DNA of 64,000 nucleotides from Streptomyces virginiae. GTDB lineage: Bacteria; Actinomycetota; Actinomycetes; Streptomycetales; Streptomycetaceae. The position numbers were made by a program, and so were the translations under genes. The DNA lies in the NCBI RefSeq assembly GCF_000720455.1, contig NZ_JOAK01000040.1:13821-77820 (forward strand). Reading direction: 5' to 3'. Positions 1 to 7,732 of the stretch are shown here, in pieces. Every line of letters begins with the position of its first letter. Positions within the stretch are counted from its first letter, which is position 1. The notes under the pieces were generated by a model. The model was given only the letters and a program-made list of their open reading frames with translations, did not search any database and was not told the DNA's origin.

Positions 1-469
1 GATCATCAAGATCCTGAACGCGGGCGCGGACGACTACCTGGTCAAGCCCTTCTCCGGCGGGCAGCTCGTCGCACGCCTCTCCGCGGTCCTGCGGCGCACC
101 AGCCACGTCCCGCCCGCCGGAGCCGCCGCCGCGGGCGCACCGGTCGCCGCGGCGGCCGAACCGCTGCGGGCCACCGTCGTGGGCGAGCTGGCGGTGGACC
201 CCGGTGCGCGCACCGCGTACCTGGCCGGGCGGGAGCTGCGCCTGACCCGCCGGGAGTTCGACCTCCTGGCGTTCCTCGCCCACCATTCGGGGCAGGTCGT
301 CTCCAAACGCCGGCTGCTGACCGAGGTCTGGCGGGAGCCGTACGTGGACGACCAGACCGTCGACGTGCACCTGTCGTCGCTGCGGCGCAAGCTCGGTGAA
401 CGCGCGGCGGCCCCGCGCTATCTGCTGACCGTGCGGGGCGTCGGCATCAAACTGGTGGCTCCGCGTTGA
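1..469 (+). CDS. OmpR/PhoB-family response regulator, C-terminal part
   Basis: The gene enters from the left edge, so its start and most of the receiver domain are missing. The visible frame (codons from base 2) begins near the end of the receiver domain, with the conserved DDYLVKPF, whose Lys contacts the phospho-Asp pocket. An Ala-rich linker and a winged-helix DNA-binding domain follow, with LTRREFDLLAFL, VVSKRRLL and the recognition-helix segment VDVHLSSLRRKL. The protein ends at TGA 467-469. The histidine kinase starts at TTG 466, overlapping this stop, so the two genes form a classic cotranscribed two-component pair. The family binds direct-repeat promoter sites as a dimer when phosphorylated. 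The target and signal cannot be read here. Confidence 0.93.
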   Translation, partial: IIKILNAGADDYLVKPFSGGQLVARLSAVLRRTSHVPPAGAAAAGAPVAAAAEPLRATVVGELAVDPGARTAYLAGRELRLTRREFDLLAFLAHHSGQVVSKRRLLTEVWREPYVDDQTVDVHLSSLRRKLGERAAAPRYLLTVRGVGIKLVAPR

Positions 470-1881
470 GGCGCTCCCTGGCCGGAGTGGCCCTCGCGGT
501 GACCTCCATGGTCGCCCTCTCCTTCCTGATACCGCTGGCCCTGCTGGTGATGTCTTTGGTCAAGGAGCAGGGCGTCAACGCGGCCGAGCAGCGGGCCGCC
601 GCCCTGGCCCCCGTCCTCACCCTGACCACGGACCCGTACGCGCTGCGGGAGTCGGCCGCGAGCCTGGACGCGGCCGAGCACCTGGTCGTCCACCTGCCCG
701 GCTCGGGGGCACTCGGCACGTCCAAGGCCCCGGCGGCGCTGCTCGAACGGGCCCAGCAGGGTCGCGAGTCCATCTCCCAGGAGATCCCGAACGGCTGGAT
801 CTGCCTGCAGCCGGTGGTGCTCCCCGGTGACCAGGTCGCCGTCATCGAGAACTTCGTCCCCGAGGCGGAACTCACCCGCGGCGTGAAGGAATCGTGGGCG
901 GTGATGCTCTTCCTCGCCGTGGGGCTGGTCGGCGGTTCCGTCCTGGTCGCCGACCGCCTCGGCGCGAAGGTCGTCCGGTCCTCGAAGCGGCTGGCCCAGG
1001 CGTCGCAGGCGCTGGGCCAGGGCGATCTGGACACGCGGGTGGACCCCATGGGCCCCCGGGAGCTGCGCGACGCGGGCATCGCCTTCAACGCGATGGCCCA
1101 CCGGATGACCGAGCTGCTCGCCGTCGAACGCGAACTCGTCGCCGATCTGTCCCACCGGCTGCGGACCCCGCTGACCGCCCTGCACCTGGCGTCGGAGCGG
1201 ATGGCCGGCACGCCGGAGTCGGCCAGGGTGGAGGCCGCGGTCGGCGAGCTGGAGACGGAGCTCCAGGCGATCATCGCCGCGGCGCGCACCCCGCTGGCCG
1301 TGGGCCCCATGGGACAGGGCCTGCTCGGTACGGAACCGGCCGCGGGCCGGGCGTCGGCCGGTACGGGGGCCTCCGGCCCGCGCTGCGAGGCGGCCGACGT
1401 GGTGCGCCGCCGCACGGCCTTCTGGTCGGTGCTGGCGGAACAGCAGAACCGGTGCTGCACCCTCGACCTGACCCAGGAACCGACGGCCGTCAGCCTCTCC
1501 GACGACGACATCGCCGCCGTCGTGGACGCGCTGATCGGCAACATCTTCCGGCACACCGCGCCGGGGACCCCGTTCGGCGTCCAGGTGGTGCGCACGGCGC
1601 AGGCAGTGGAACTGGTCGTGGAGGACGGCGGCCCCGGCATCCCCGAACCGGACCGGGCCCTGTCCCGCGGGAGCAGCACCGGGTCCACCGGACTGGGCCT
1701 CGACATCGCGCAGCGGGCGGCGACGGCCACGGGCGGCTCCATGCGCATCACCCGCGGCCCGCTGGGGGGCGCGCACATCACGGTGACGTTTTCACTGGCG
1801 GCGTCGGCCCCGTCCGGCCGCAGGCTCCGCAGACCTCGCACGTCGTCCCGCCGCCGCCCGGCCTGGGCCCGCGGCCGCTAG
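466..1881 (+). CDS. Membrane sensor histidine kinase
   Basis: This 471-residue kinase starts at TTG 466, overlapping the stop of the upstream response regulator, its probable partner. One membrane segment lies near residues 10-33. An extracytoplasmic sensor stretch follows, and a second membrane segment spans about 145-165 (AVMLFLAVGLVGGSVLVA). Next come a HAMP-like linker, a HisKA dimerisation helix with the phosphoacceptor in DLSHRLRTPLTAL (His about residue 230), and a HATPase domain with the N box (ALIGNIFRHT), G1 (VEDGGPGIPEP) and G2 (GSTGLGLDIA). The central linker between HisKA and HATPase is long and Gly/Ala-rich. The last four bases overlap the convergent MarR gene. The ligand is unknown. 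Confidence 0.93.
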   Translation: MRRSLAGVALAVTSMVALSFLIPLALLVMSLVKEQGVNAAEQRAAALAPVLTLTTDPYALRESAASLDAAEHLVVHLPGSGALGTSKAPAALLERAQQGRESISQEIPNGWICLQPVVLPGDQVAVIENFVPEAELTRGVKESWAVMLFLAVGLVGGSVLVADRLGAKVVRSSKRLAQASQALGQGDLDTRVDPMGPRELRDAGIAFNAMAHRMTELLAVERELVADLSHRLRTPLTALHLASERMAGTPESARVEAAVGELETELQAIIAAARTPLAVGPMGQGLLGTEPAAGRASAGTGASGPRCEAADVVRRRTAFWSVLAEQQNRCCTLDLTQEPTAVSLSDDDIAAVVDALIGNIFRHTAPGTPFGVQVVRTAQAVELVVEDGGPGIPEPDRALSRGSSTGSTGLGLDIAQRAATATGGSMRITRGPLGGAHITVTFSLAASAPSGRRLRRPRTSSRRRPAWARGR

Positions 1882-2339
1882 CCAGCGTTCTTGGCGGCCT
1901 TGAGTTTGCGCCAGACCCTGCCGAGGGCCTCCAGGTCGTCCGCGTCGAGGAGGTCGGTGAAGACCGGGGCCAGGGCCTCGCGACGGGTGGCGTCGGCCTC
2001 GGCGAAGAGGGTGCGACCGGCCGGGGTGAGCGAGACCTCCACCGAGCGGGCGTCGCGCGCCGACGGGGTACGGGTCACCAGGCCCCGGCTCTGCAGGGCG
2101 TCGACGACCCGGGAGACCTGGCTGCGGCTGAGCAGGGTGCTGTTCCCGAGGACGGAGGCGGGCACCGGCTCGGGGCTGGAGGCCAGCCACAGCATGACCT
2201 CGAACCAGGACACGGGCAGGTCGTGTGCCTTGACGAGGACCTTGTCCACGCGGTCCGTCATCGTCGTGCCGGCCCAGACCAGCCCGTAGAAGGCGTAGTC
2301 GGCCGCCGGCATCTCGGCTTCTGTGAGCTTCTTCGGCAT
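1878..2339 (-). CDS. MarR-family transcriptional regulator
   Basis: The 153-residue protein starts at ATG 2339 (MPKKLTEAEM). An in-frame start at 2372 would extend the protein into the operator, so it is less likely. The winged-helix core is visible around residues 48-110: VPASVLGNSTLLSRSQVSRVVDAL is the helix-turn-helix and LVTRTPSARDARSVEVSLT the wing with its conserved D-x-R. The gene is divergent from a short-chain dehydrogenase, with two palindromes between them. It therefore probably represses both that gene and itself and is relieved by a small phenolic or lipophilic ligand, as in other MarR proteins (inference). Confidence 0.92.
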   Translation of the reverse strand: MPKKLTEAEMPAADYAFYGLVWAGTTMTDRVDKVLVKAHDLPVSWFEVMLWLASSPEPVPASVLGNSTLLSRSQVSRVVDALQSRGLVTRTPSARDARSVEVSLTPAGRTLFAEADATRREALAPVFTDLLDADDLEALGRVWRKLKAAKNAG

Positions 2340-2354
2340 GTCGCACAGTCTAGA

Positions 2355-2400
2355 GGTTGCGTGCACACGCACATAACCTTAAAGTGTGTGTGCACGCACA
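2355..2400. promoter_or_regulatory. Paired palindromic operator between marR-type and SDR genes
   Basis: Two related inverted repeats lie back to back. Site 1, 2355-2378, has the pattern GGTTnnGTGCnnnnGCACnnAACC. Site 2, 2385-2400, is TGTGTGTGCACGCACA, a palindrome with one mismatch pair. Both contain GTGC/GCAC half-sites and sit in the 87-base divergent intergenic region, where both promoters must lie. The arrangement is what is expected for two MarR dimers controlling both directions. Confidence 0.7.
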
Positions 2401-2426
2401 TAAACCCGAGCTTCCCGAGGTCCCCC

Positions 2427-3314
2427 ATGTCCACGCCCCCCACCGCCCCCGCCGCGACCACCGCCGACGCCCCCGTCCGTACCGTCCTGATCACCGGAAC
2501 GTCCTCCGGGATCGGCCTGGCCGCCGCAGTCGCCGCGGCCCGCGCCGGATGGCGCACGGTGGCCACCCTGCGCGACACCGGCCGGGCCGACGCCCTGCGC
2601 GAGGCCGCCGCCGAGGCGGGCGTCGAGATCGACATCCGCCGCCTCGACGTCGTCGACGAGGCGTCCGTCACCGCCGCCGTGGAGGGCGTGATCGCCGACT
2701 ACGGCCGCCTGGACGCCGTCGTGAACAACGCCGGCGCCGGACACCTCGGCACCCTCGAGCTGGAGAGCGTGGCCGATGTCCGCGAGGTCATGGAGGTCAA
2801 CTTCTTCGGCGTGCTCAACGTCTCCAAGGCCGCGCTCCCCCACCTCCGGGCCACCGGAGGCCGCCTGATCACCGTCACGAGCGTCGGCGGGGTCATCGGC
2901 CAGCCGTTCAACGAGGCCTACTGCGCGGCGAAGTTCGCGGTGGAGGGCTACATGGAGAGCCTGGCGCCGGTGGCGAGCACGCTCGGCGTGAGCGTGTCCG
3001 TCGTCGAGCCGGGCGCGGTGGCGACCGAGTTCGTCAACAACATCGGGCTCGACCTCGACGCCCGCATCGCCGCGGCCGGACCGTACGCCGACGCGCTGCG
3101 CACCTACATCGACCGCACGGTCAGCCAGTTCACGGAGGGCTCGGCCCAGACCCCGGCCGGCGCGGCCGAGGCCGTCATGGAGGCGCTGACCGCCGACCGT
3201 CCGGCCTTCCGCATCCAGACCTCGCAGTGGGCCCGCGACTTCACCGGGACCAAGCTGACCGACCTGGACGGCGCGGCCGTCCTCGGCATGACGGGGACCT
3301 GGGTCGCAGCCTGA
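2427..3314 (+). CDS. Short-chain dehydrogenase/reductase (SDR)
   Basis: A 295-residue classical SDR read from ATG 2427; the upstream open frame is ignored because it runs through the operator. Visible features are the nucleotide-binding TGTSSGIGLA (residues about 29-38), the structural NNAGAG motif, the catalytic Ser in ITVTSVGG and the YCAAK catalytic Tyr/Lys pair, followed by PGAVATEF. The absence of an Asp-rich motif after strand 2 (ATLRDTGR) suggests NADP(H) preference. It lies divergent from a MarR regulator across two palindromes, so it is probably the regulated target, perhaps detoxifying the regulator's ligand (inference). Substrate unknown. Confidence 0.93.
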   Translation: MSTPPTAPAATTADAPVRTVLITGTSSGIGLAAAVAAARAGWRTVATLRDTGRADALREAAAEAGVEIDIRRLDVVDEASVTAAVEGVIADYGRLDAVVNNAGAGHLGTLELESVADVREVMEVNFFGVLNVSKAALPHLRATGGRLITVTSVGGVIGQPFNEAYCAAKFAVEGYMESLAPVASTLGVSVSVVEPGAVATEFVNNIGLDLDARIAAAGPYADALRTYIDRTVSQFTEGSAQTPAGAAEAVMEALTADRPAFRIQTSQWARDFTGTKLTDLDGAAVLGMTGTWVAA

Positions 3315-3373
3315 CGCACGGGGCGCAGGGCATGTGCCGCGCCCTGGGACGTGTCCGGACCCCGCCGCGCAGC

Positions 3374-3390
3374 CCCGCCTGTCCGGCGGG
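3374..3390 (+). terminator. Possible terminator hairpin after the SDR gene
   Basis: CCCGCC (3374-3379) pairs with GGCGGG (3385-3390) around a five-base loop, 60 bases after the SDR stop. It has no T tract. The stem is short, so this is a weak call. Confidence 0.3.
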
Positions 3391-3516
3391 CGGCCGGCGC
3401 TCCTTTGCGGGCACTCGCCGGGCGGGGTCATCATGGGAGGAGGCCGGCCGGGCCGCCGTCCGGCCTCCGGACCGCCGCGCGGCGGCGCGTCCCCCGTCGG
3501 GAGGTGACCCGCGTCC

Positions 3517-3618
3517 ATGGACGAATCACGCAGGGCCTGGATCTCGATCGGCGTCGTCATCGCCGTCATCCTGCTGAACCTCGCGGCCATCATCCTCATG
3601 AACACGGTCGGCCTGTGA
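3517..3618 (+). CDS. 33-residue single-pass membrane peptide
   Basis: An ATG at 3517 follows GGGAGGTG (3499-3506) at good spacing and opens 33 codons to TGA 3616-3618. The peptide has a short polar, charged N-terminus (MDESRRAW) and then one continuous hydrophobic helix, ISIGVVIAVILLNLAAIILM, ending NTVGL. The positive residues before the helix predict N-in topology. A perfect 13-bp hairpin starts 29 bases after the stop, consistent with a short independent transcript. No function is recognised. Tiny membrane peptides of this kind often bind a larger membrane complex, but nothing here indicates which. Confidence 0.6.
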   Translation: MDESRRAWISIGVVIAVILLNLAAIILMNTVGL

Positions 3619-3646
3619 CCCTGTGACGGCGCCCGGCCGCGGTTCC

Positions 3647-3675
3647 GGTCCGCCCCCGGCTCCCGGGGGCGGACC
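3647..3675 (+). terminator. Strong hairpin terminator after the small membrane-peptide gene
   Basis: Thirteen-base arms (3647-3659 GGTCCGCCCCCGG and 3663-3675) are perfectly complementary around a three-base loop. There is no T tract, which is usual for Streptomyces hairpin terminators. Confidence 0.65.
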
Positions 3676-3914
3676 TCTCGCGCGTACGGGGCCCGCCTCC
3701 CCCGCCCCGGCGGCCGGGCGCCCGCGCCGTCATTTCTGACATTTCCTCAACTCTCCGCCTGTTAAGGCGAGTTCGACTCCTCCGCGCATGAAGCAGACGC
3801 TGCGCGGACCCTTGCCGCGGCGACCCGGTTCGCGAATGATGCTCCGGGCGTGTCGGTCGGCGGTGGCCGTCTCCGGCCCGCCACCCCCGAACCCGACCGG
3901 CCAGGAGGCCTGTT

Positions 3915-4682
3915 GTGCGGACCCACCGTCGCATCCGGAGATCCCTCGTCGTCGTCGGCGCCGCCCTCGCGCTCGTCGTCGGCGTCCCGCAGGTGGCCTT
4001 CGCGGCGCCGCCCCCGGCGCTGCCCGGCCAGGCCGAGGCGATCGAGCGGACCTTCCAGCCCGCCTACGACTACGACACCGACGGCTGCTATCCGACACCC
4101 GCCATCGGTCCGAGCGGGGTGCTGAACGGCGGGCTCAAGCCCACCGGAGCCCTCGACGGCAACTGCCGGGACGCCTCGGACCTCGCCAACACCAACGGGT
4201 ACTCGCGCTGGACCTGCAACAACGGCTGGTGCGCCGTGGTCTACGCGCTCTACTTCGAGAAGGACCAGGCGATCCCCGGCATCAGCCTCGGCGGCCACCG
4301 CCACGACTGGGAGCACGTCGTGGTCTGGATCCAGGGCAACGAGGCGAAGTACGTCGCCACTTCCGCGCACGGCGACTTCGAGATCCACGCGCACGACCGG
4401 ATCCGCTGGGACGGCACCCATCCCAAGATCGTCTACCACAAGGACGGCGTCGGCACGCACTGCTTCCGCGCGGCGAACACCAACGACGAGCCCCCGGAGA
4501 ACCACCGCGGCACCTGGCAGTACCCCACGCTCGTCGGCTGGTCGGGGTACCCGGCGACGCTCCGGGACAAGCTCAGCCAGGCCGACTTCGGCAGCGCGCA
4601 CTTCGGTCTGAAGGACGGCTCCTTCGCCTCCCACCTGGCGGAGGCCAAGCCGGCGGGCATCCCCTTCGACCCGTACCTGTAG
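3915..4682 (+). CDS. Secreted NPP1/NLP-family (necrosis-inducing-like) protein
   Basis: The 255-residue protein starts at GTG 3915 behind AGGAGG (3903-3908). It has a Sec-type signal peptide: basic MRTHRRIRRS, a hydrophobic core, and a cleavage site after VAFA near residue 30. The mature part contains the family hallmark GHRHDWEHVVVWI at about residues 132-144, the calcium-binding heptapeptide of NLP proteins. It also has cysteines in the CYPTPAIG, NCRD and TCNNGWC segments. NLP proteins of plant pathogens bind glycosylinositol phosphorylceramides and permeabilise eudicot membranes. Many actinobacterial homologues are not shown to be toxic. It stands alone, convergent with the SpoIIE-type gene. 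Confidence 0.9.
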   Translation: MRTHRRIRRSLVVVGAALALVVGVPQVAFAAPPPALPGQAEAIERTFQPAYDYDTDGCYPTPAIGPSGVLNGGLKPTGALDGNCRDASDLANTNGYSRWTCNNGWCAVVYALYFEKDQAIPGISLGGHRHDWEHVVVWIQGNEAKYVATSAHGDFEIHAHDRIRWDGTHPKIVYHKDGVGTHCFRAANTNDEPPENHRGTWQYPTLVGWSGYPATLRDKLSQADFGSAHFGLKDGSFASHLAEAKPAGIPFDPYL

Positions 4683-4722
4683 CCGGCGCACGGCCCGGTC
4701 CCCGTCGCCGCTCCTCCCGCGG

Positions 4723-6900
4723 TCACAGTCGCAGGAGGAGCAGCGCGATGTCGTCCGTGTGCACGGACGCCGCGCCGGTACCGTGCAGGAGGGCCTCGAT
4801 GAGGTCGTCCAGATCCGCCCCGTCGTTCTCGGCGAGGACCGCGGCGAGGTCGTCGGTGCCGCGCTCGGCGTCGATGCCGGACGCGGTGGGCTTCTCAACC
4901 AGCCCGTCGGTGTAGAGGGTCAGGAGCGTCCCGGGCGCCAGTTCCAGGCGGGTGACCGGGCACGGGCTGTCGCCACCGATGCCGAGGAGCGGGCAGGGGT
5001 CGAGGTCCACGCGGCGCGGCCTGGTTCCCGGGGCGTGTACCAGCGGCGGCGGATGCCCGGCGCTCGCCAGGGTCGCGCACCGGCTCGCGAGGTCGATGTG
5101 GAGGTAGAGGCAGGACACGAGCAGTTCGGTGTCCAGGCCCGCCAGGAGGCGGCCGGTGCGGGCCAGGACCGCGCCGGGCGGTGCGCCCGCGGCGGCCCGG
5201 ATGGCGGTGCGGACCTGGCCCATGAGGGCGGCGGCGGCGACGTTGTGCCCCTGCACGTCGCCGATGACGGCCGCCACGGTGGTGGAGTCCAGCGGGATGA
5301 CGTCGTAGAAGTCGCCTCCGATGTCCATGCCGTGGCCTGCGGGCAGGTAGCGGGCTGCGGCCCGCAGGCCCGGCACCGTGGGCAGGGTGTGCGGGAGGAG
5401 CGCCTGCTGGAGGCCGTGGGCGAGGTCGTGCGCCGCGTCGTGCAGGCGGGCCCGGTCCAGGGCCTGGGCGATCAGCCCGGCCAGGGAGGTGAGGACGGCG
5501 CGCTCGTCCGCCGTGAAGTCGTGCGGCCGCTCGTAGGAGAGGATGCAGCAGCCCACCGGGCGGCCGGAGATGGTCAACGGCAGGAACGCCCAGGCCTGTT
5601 TGCCGCTGATCTGTGGCGCCTCGGGGTGTGCGCGGGCCATTGCTGCGGGGTCGCCGAAGAAGGCGGGGACGCCGTCGGCCAGTACCTGCCCCGCCGGGGT
5701 CAGCCCGGTGCCCAGGGGCAGGCCGTCGAGCCGCTCGATGGTCTCCGGGTCGTACCCGTGGTACCCGGTGATCTTGAGGCGCCCCGCGTCGGCGGCGGAC
5801 AGGACGAGCGCGTCGGCTCCGAAGGCGGGCAGGACCTGGTGGGCGACCAGTTCGACGACGTCGCGGACGGTGACGGTCTCGGTCATGGCGGCCGCGAGGT
5901 GCAGGAGCTGGTGGACCCGGCCCGTGTACGCGACCGAACCGCCCGCGGGCGGGCCCGACCGGACCGCCTCCAGGTGACGGGCGGGGCGGGTGACGCGGAC
6001 GCTGATGCCGCTGGAGTCCGGATAGAGCTGGAAGCGCAGCGGGATGCCGGGCGGGCGCAGGGCCGTGAACTCGACCGGTTCGCGGCTGAGGACGGCGGAC
6101 CGGTAGCGGTCCTCGACCAGGGGGGCGTCCAGCCAGGGCAGGGACTGCCAGGGCCAGGTGCCGAGCAACTGGCCGGACGTACGGCCGAGCAGGTCCGCGG
6201 CGGTGCCGTCCACGAAGGTGATCCGGCCCTCCAGGTCCAGGGCCAGGGCGCCGTCGGGCAGGCGTTCGACCCAGTCGGCGGCGGCCTGCGCCGGCCGGCC
6301 GCCGTACGTGCGCGGCGGTGCGGCCGGGATGACGCGGGGCCGTGCGGGCACCTCGGGCGTGCCGTCGGCCGCGTCCAGCATCCGGGCGATACGGCGGGCG
6401 GCGGAGGTGACGTGGTGCTGTTCGCGCAGGCTCGCGGTGCGGGCGTGGCCGGCGGGCCACAGCAGGAACAGGGCGCCGTGGGCGCCCCGGCGGCCCTTCA
6501 GCGGTGCCGCAGCCAGGCAGAACTCGTACGGCAGGCTGACCGCCGCCTGGGGGTAGTCGTGGGCCAGGTCCTCCTGCGAACCGGTCCAGACCAGCCGGTC
6601 CTCGCGCACGGCGTCGCTCACCGGGGTGGAGGCGGTCACCGGGATCCGGTGCCACGGCCGCGCCACCTCGGTCGGCACGCCGCACAGCACGACGAGCACC
6701 AGGACGCCGCGGTCCGGACCGTCCCAGAGGTGGAACCCGCCGGCGGACGCCCCGGTCCGCCGGATCGTCGCGGTCAGCGCCTCGTCCAGCAGCCACGAGC
6801 CGGCCGCCCGGTCCGCCCCGGCGCCGGCCGGCGCGCCCGCGGCCGTACCCGTACGCGCACCCGCGTCGGCGCCTGCCGGGCCCTCACCGCCGCCGCTCAC
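4723..6900 (-). CDS. GAF/PAS-containing SpoIIE-family PP2C phosphatase
   Basis: A 725-residue regulator read from GTG 6900, which follows AGGAGG at ideal spacing; longer in-frame starts lack such a site. Order: an Ala/Gly-rich N-terminus; a GAF-like region (about 35-180); a PAS domain around WVERLPDGALALDLEGRIT (about 215-330); a second GAF-like region (about 355-510, AFGADALVLSAADAG); then the SpoIIE phosphatase, about 515-725. The phosphatase has LLPHTLP, the metal-binding GGDFYDVIPL and GDVQGH, and a final Asp pair near HTDDIALLLL. Such proteins dephosphorylate anti-anti-sigma (STAS) proteins to release sigma factors under stress. The partner STAS protein is not in the window. Confidence 0.92.
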   Translation of the reverse strand: MSGGGEGPAGADAGARTGTAAGAPAGAGADRAAGSWLLDEALTATIRRTGASAGGFHLWDGPDRGVLVLVVLCGVPTEVARPWHRIPVTASTPVSDAVREDRLVWTGSQEDLAHDYPQAAVSLPYEFCLAAAPLKGRRGAHGALFLLWPAGHARTASLREQHHVTSAARRIARMLDAADGTPEVPARPRVIPAAPPRTYGGRPAQAAADWVERLPDGALALDLEGRITFVDGTAADLLGRTSGQLLGTWPWQSLPWLDAPLVEDRYRSAVLSREPVEFTALRPPGIPLRFQLYPDSSGISVRVTRPARHLEAVRSGPPAGGSVAYTGRVHQLLHLAAAMTETVTVRDVVELVAHQVLPAFGADALVLSAADAGRLKITGYHGYDPETIERLDGLPLGTGLTPAGQVLADGVPAFFGDPAAMARAHPEAPQISGKQAWAFLPLTISGRPVGCCILSYERPHDFTADERAVLTSLAGLIAQALDRARLHDAAHDLAHGLQQALLPHTLPTVPGLRAAARYLPAGHGMDIGGDFYDVIPLDSTTVAAVIGDVQGHNVAAAALMGQVRTAIRAAAGAPPGAVLARTGRLLAGLDTELLVSCLYLHIDLASRCATLASAGHPPPLVHAPGTRPRRVDLDPCPLLGIGGDSPCPVTRLELAPGTLLTLYTDGLVEKPTASGIDAERGTDDLAAVLAENDGADLDDLIEALLHGTGAASVHTDDIALLLLRL

Positions 6901-6949
6901 GGCCCACCTCCTGTCACAGCCCGCCGCCCGGGTCCGCACCGACGGCCCG

Positions 6950-7558
6950 TCAGGGGCCGGACGACTCTTCCGCGGACGACTCTTCTCCGGAGGCCCCATC
7001 CGCGGACGGACCCGCTGCGGCCGGTCCGGCGCCGAATTCCTTGACGAAGGCGGTGCAGAAGGCGTCGAGGTCGTCGGGCCTGCGGCTGGTGACCAGCGTG
7101 CCGGGCGCCGCCCGGCAGACCCGTACCTCTTCGTCGACCCAGGTGGCACCGGCGTTGCGCAGGTCGGTGGCGAGGCTCGGCCAGGACGTCACGGTCCTGT
7201 CCCGCACCACGTCCGCCTCGACGAGCGTCCAGGCGGCGTGACAGATCGCCGCCACCGGCCGGCCGGTGCGCAGGAAACCCCGTACGAAGTCGACCGCGCC
7301 CTCGTCCATGCGGAGGGCGTCGGGGTTGGCGACACCGCCCGGGAGCACCAGCGCGTCGTAGTCGTCCGGTCCGGCGGCGCCGACCACGTCGTCGACCGGG
7401 AAGGTGTCGGCCTTGTCGAGGTGGTGGAACGCCTGGACCTCGCCGCTGTCGGTCGACACGAGGCGTGGCTGCCATCCCTGGTCCACCACGGCCTGCCACG
7501 GCCGCTCCAGCTCGATCTGTTCCACGCCTTCCGGCGCCACGAGAAACGCCACCCTCAT
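6950..7558 (-). CDS. PfpI/DJ-1-family type 1 glutamine-amidotransferase-like protein
   Basis: A 202-residue protein from ATG 7558, preceded by GGAAGGA. The DJ-1/PfpI core is visible: VAFLVAPEGVEQIELERPW near the N-terminus, DYDALVLPGGVANPDALR in the middle, and the nucleophile elbow AICHAAWTL with the reactive Cys, followed by the conserved TSWPSLATDLRNAG. This is the Pfp1 protease/glyoxalase-like subgroup often annotated as general stress protein. Substrates range from methylglyoxal adducts to unknown proteins, so the role is inferred only at family level. The C-terminal tail is low complexity (repeated SAEESSG). It lies 49 bases upstream of the SpoIIE-type gene in the same direction and may be cotranscribed. 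Confidence 0.9.
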   Translation of the reverse strand: MRVAFLVAPEGVEQIELERPWQAVVDQGWQPRLVSTDSGEVQAFHHLDKADTFPVDDVVGAAGPDDYDALVLPGGVANPDALRMDEGAVDFVRGFLRTGRPVAAICHAAWTLVEADVVRDRTVTSWPSLATDLRNAGATWVDEEVRVCRAAPGTLVTSRRPDDLDAFCTAFVKEFGAGPAAAGPSADGASGEESSAEESSGP

Positions 7559-7732
7559 CGTCGTCACGTCCTTCCACGGTGATTGCGCCCGGCCGCCCTC
7601 CCGGCCCGCCCGCGCACTGCGCCTGCCCCTTCGCGAGGAGGGCAAACGGCCGGTCCGCCCCGGACGGCCGTATGATCGAGGACGCGTCGGCCCCGGCCGT
7701 CACCCCCTGACGAGACAGGCGAGGACGTGCAC

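Noticed and set aside
894..3314. 806-codon open frame running through the histidine kinase, the MarR gene and the SDR
   Set aside because: Only its final part from ATG 2427 has SDR motifs. The rest is an out-of-frame, Arg/Gly-rich shadow of high-GC genes.
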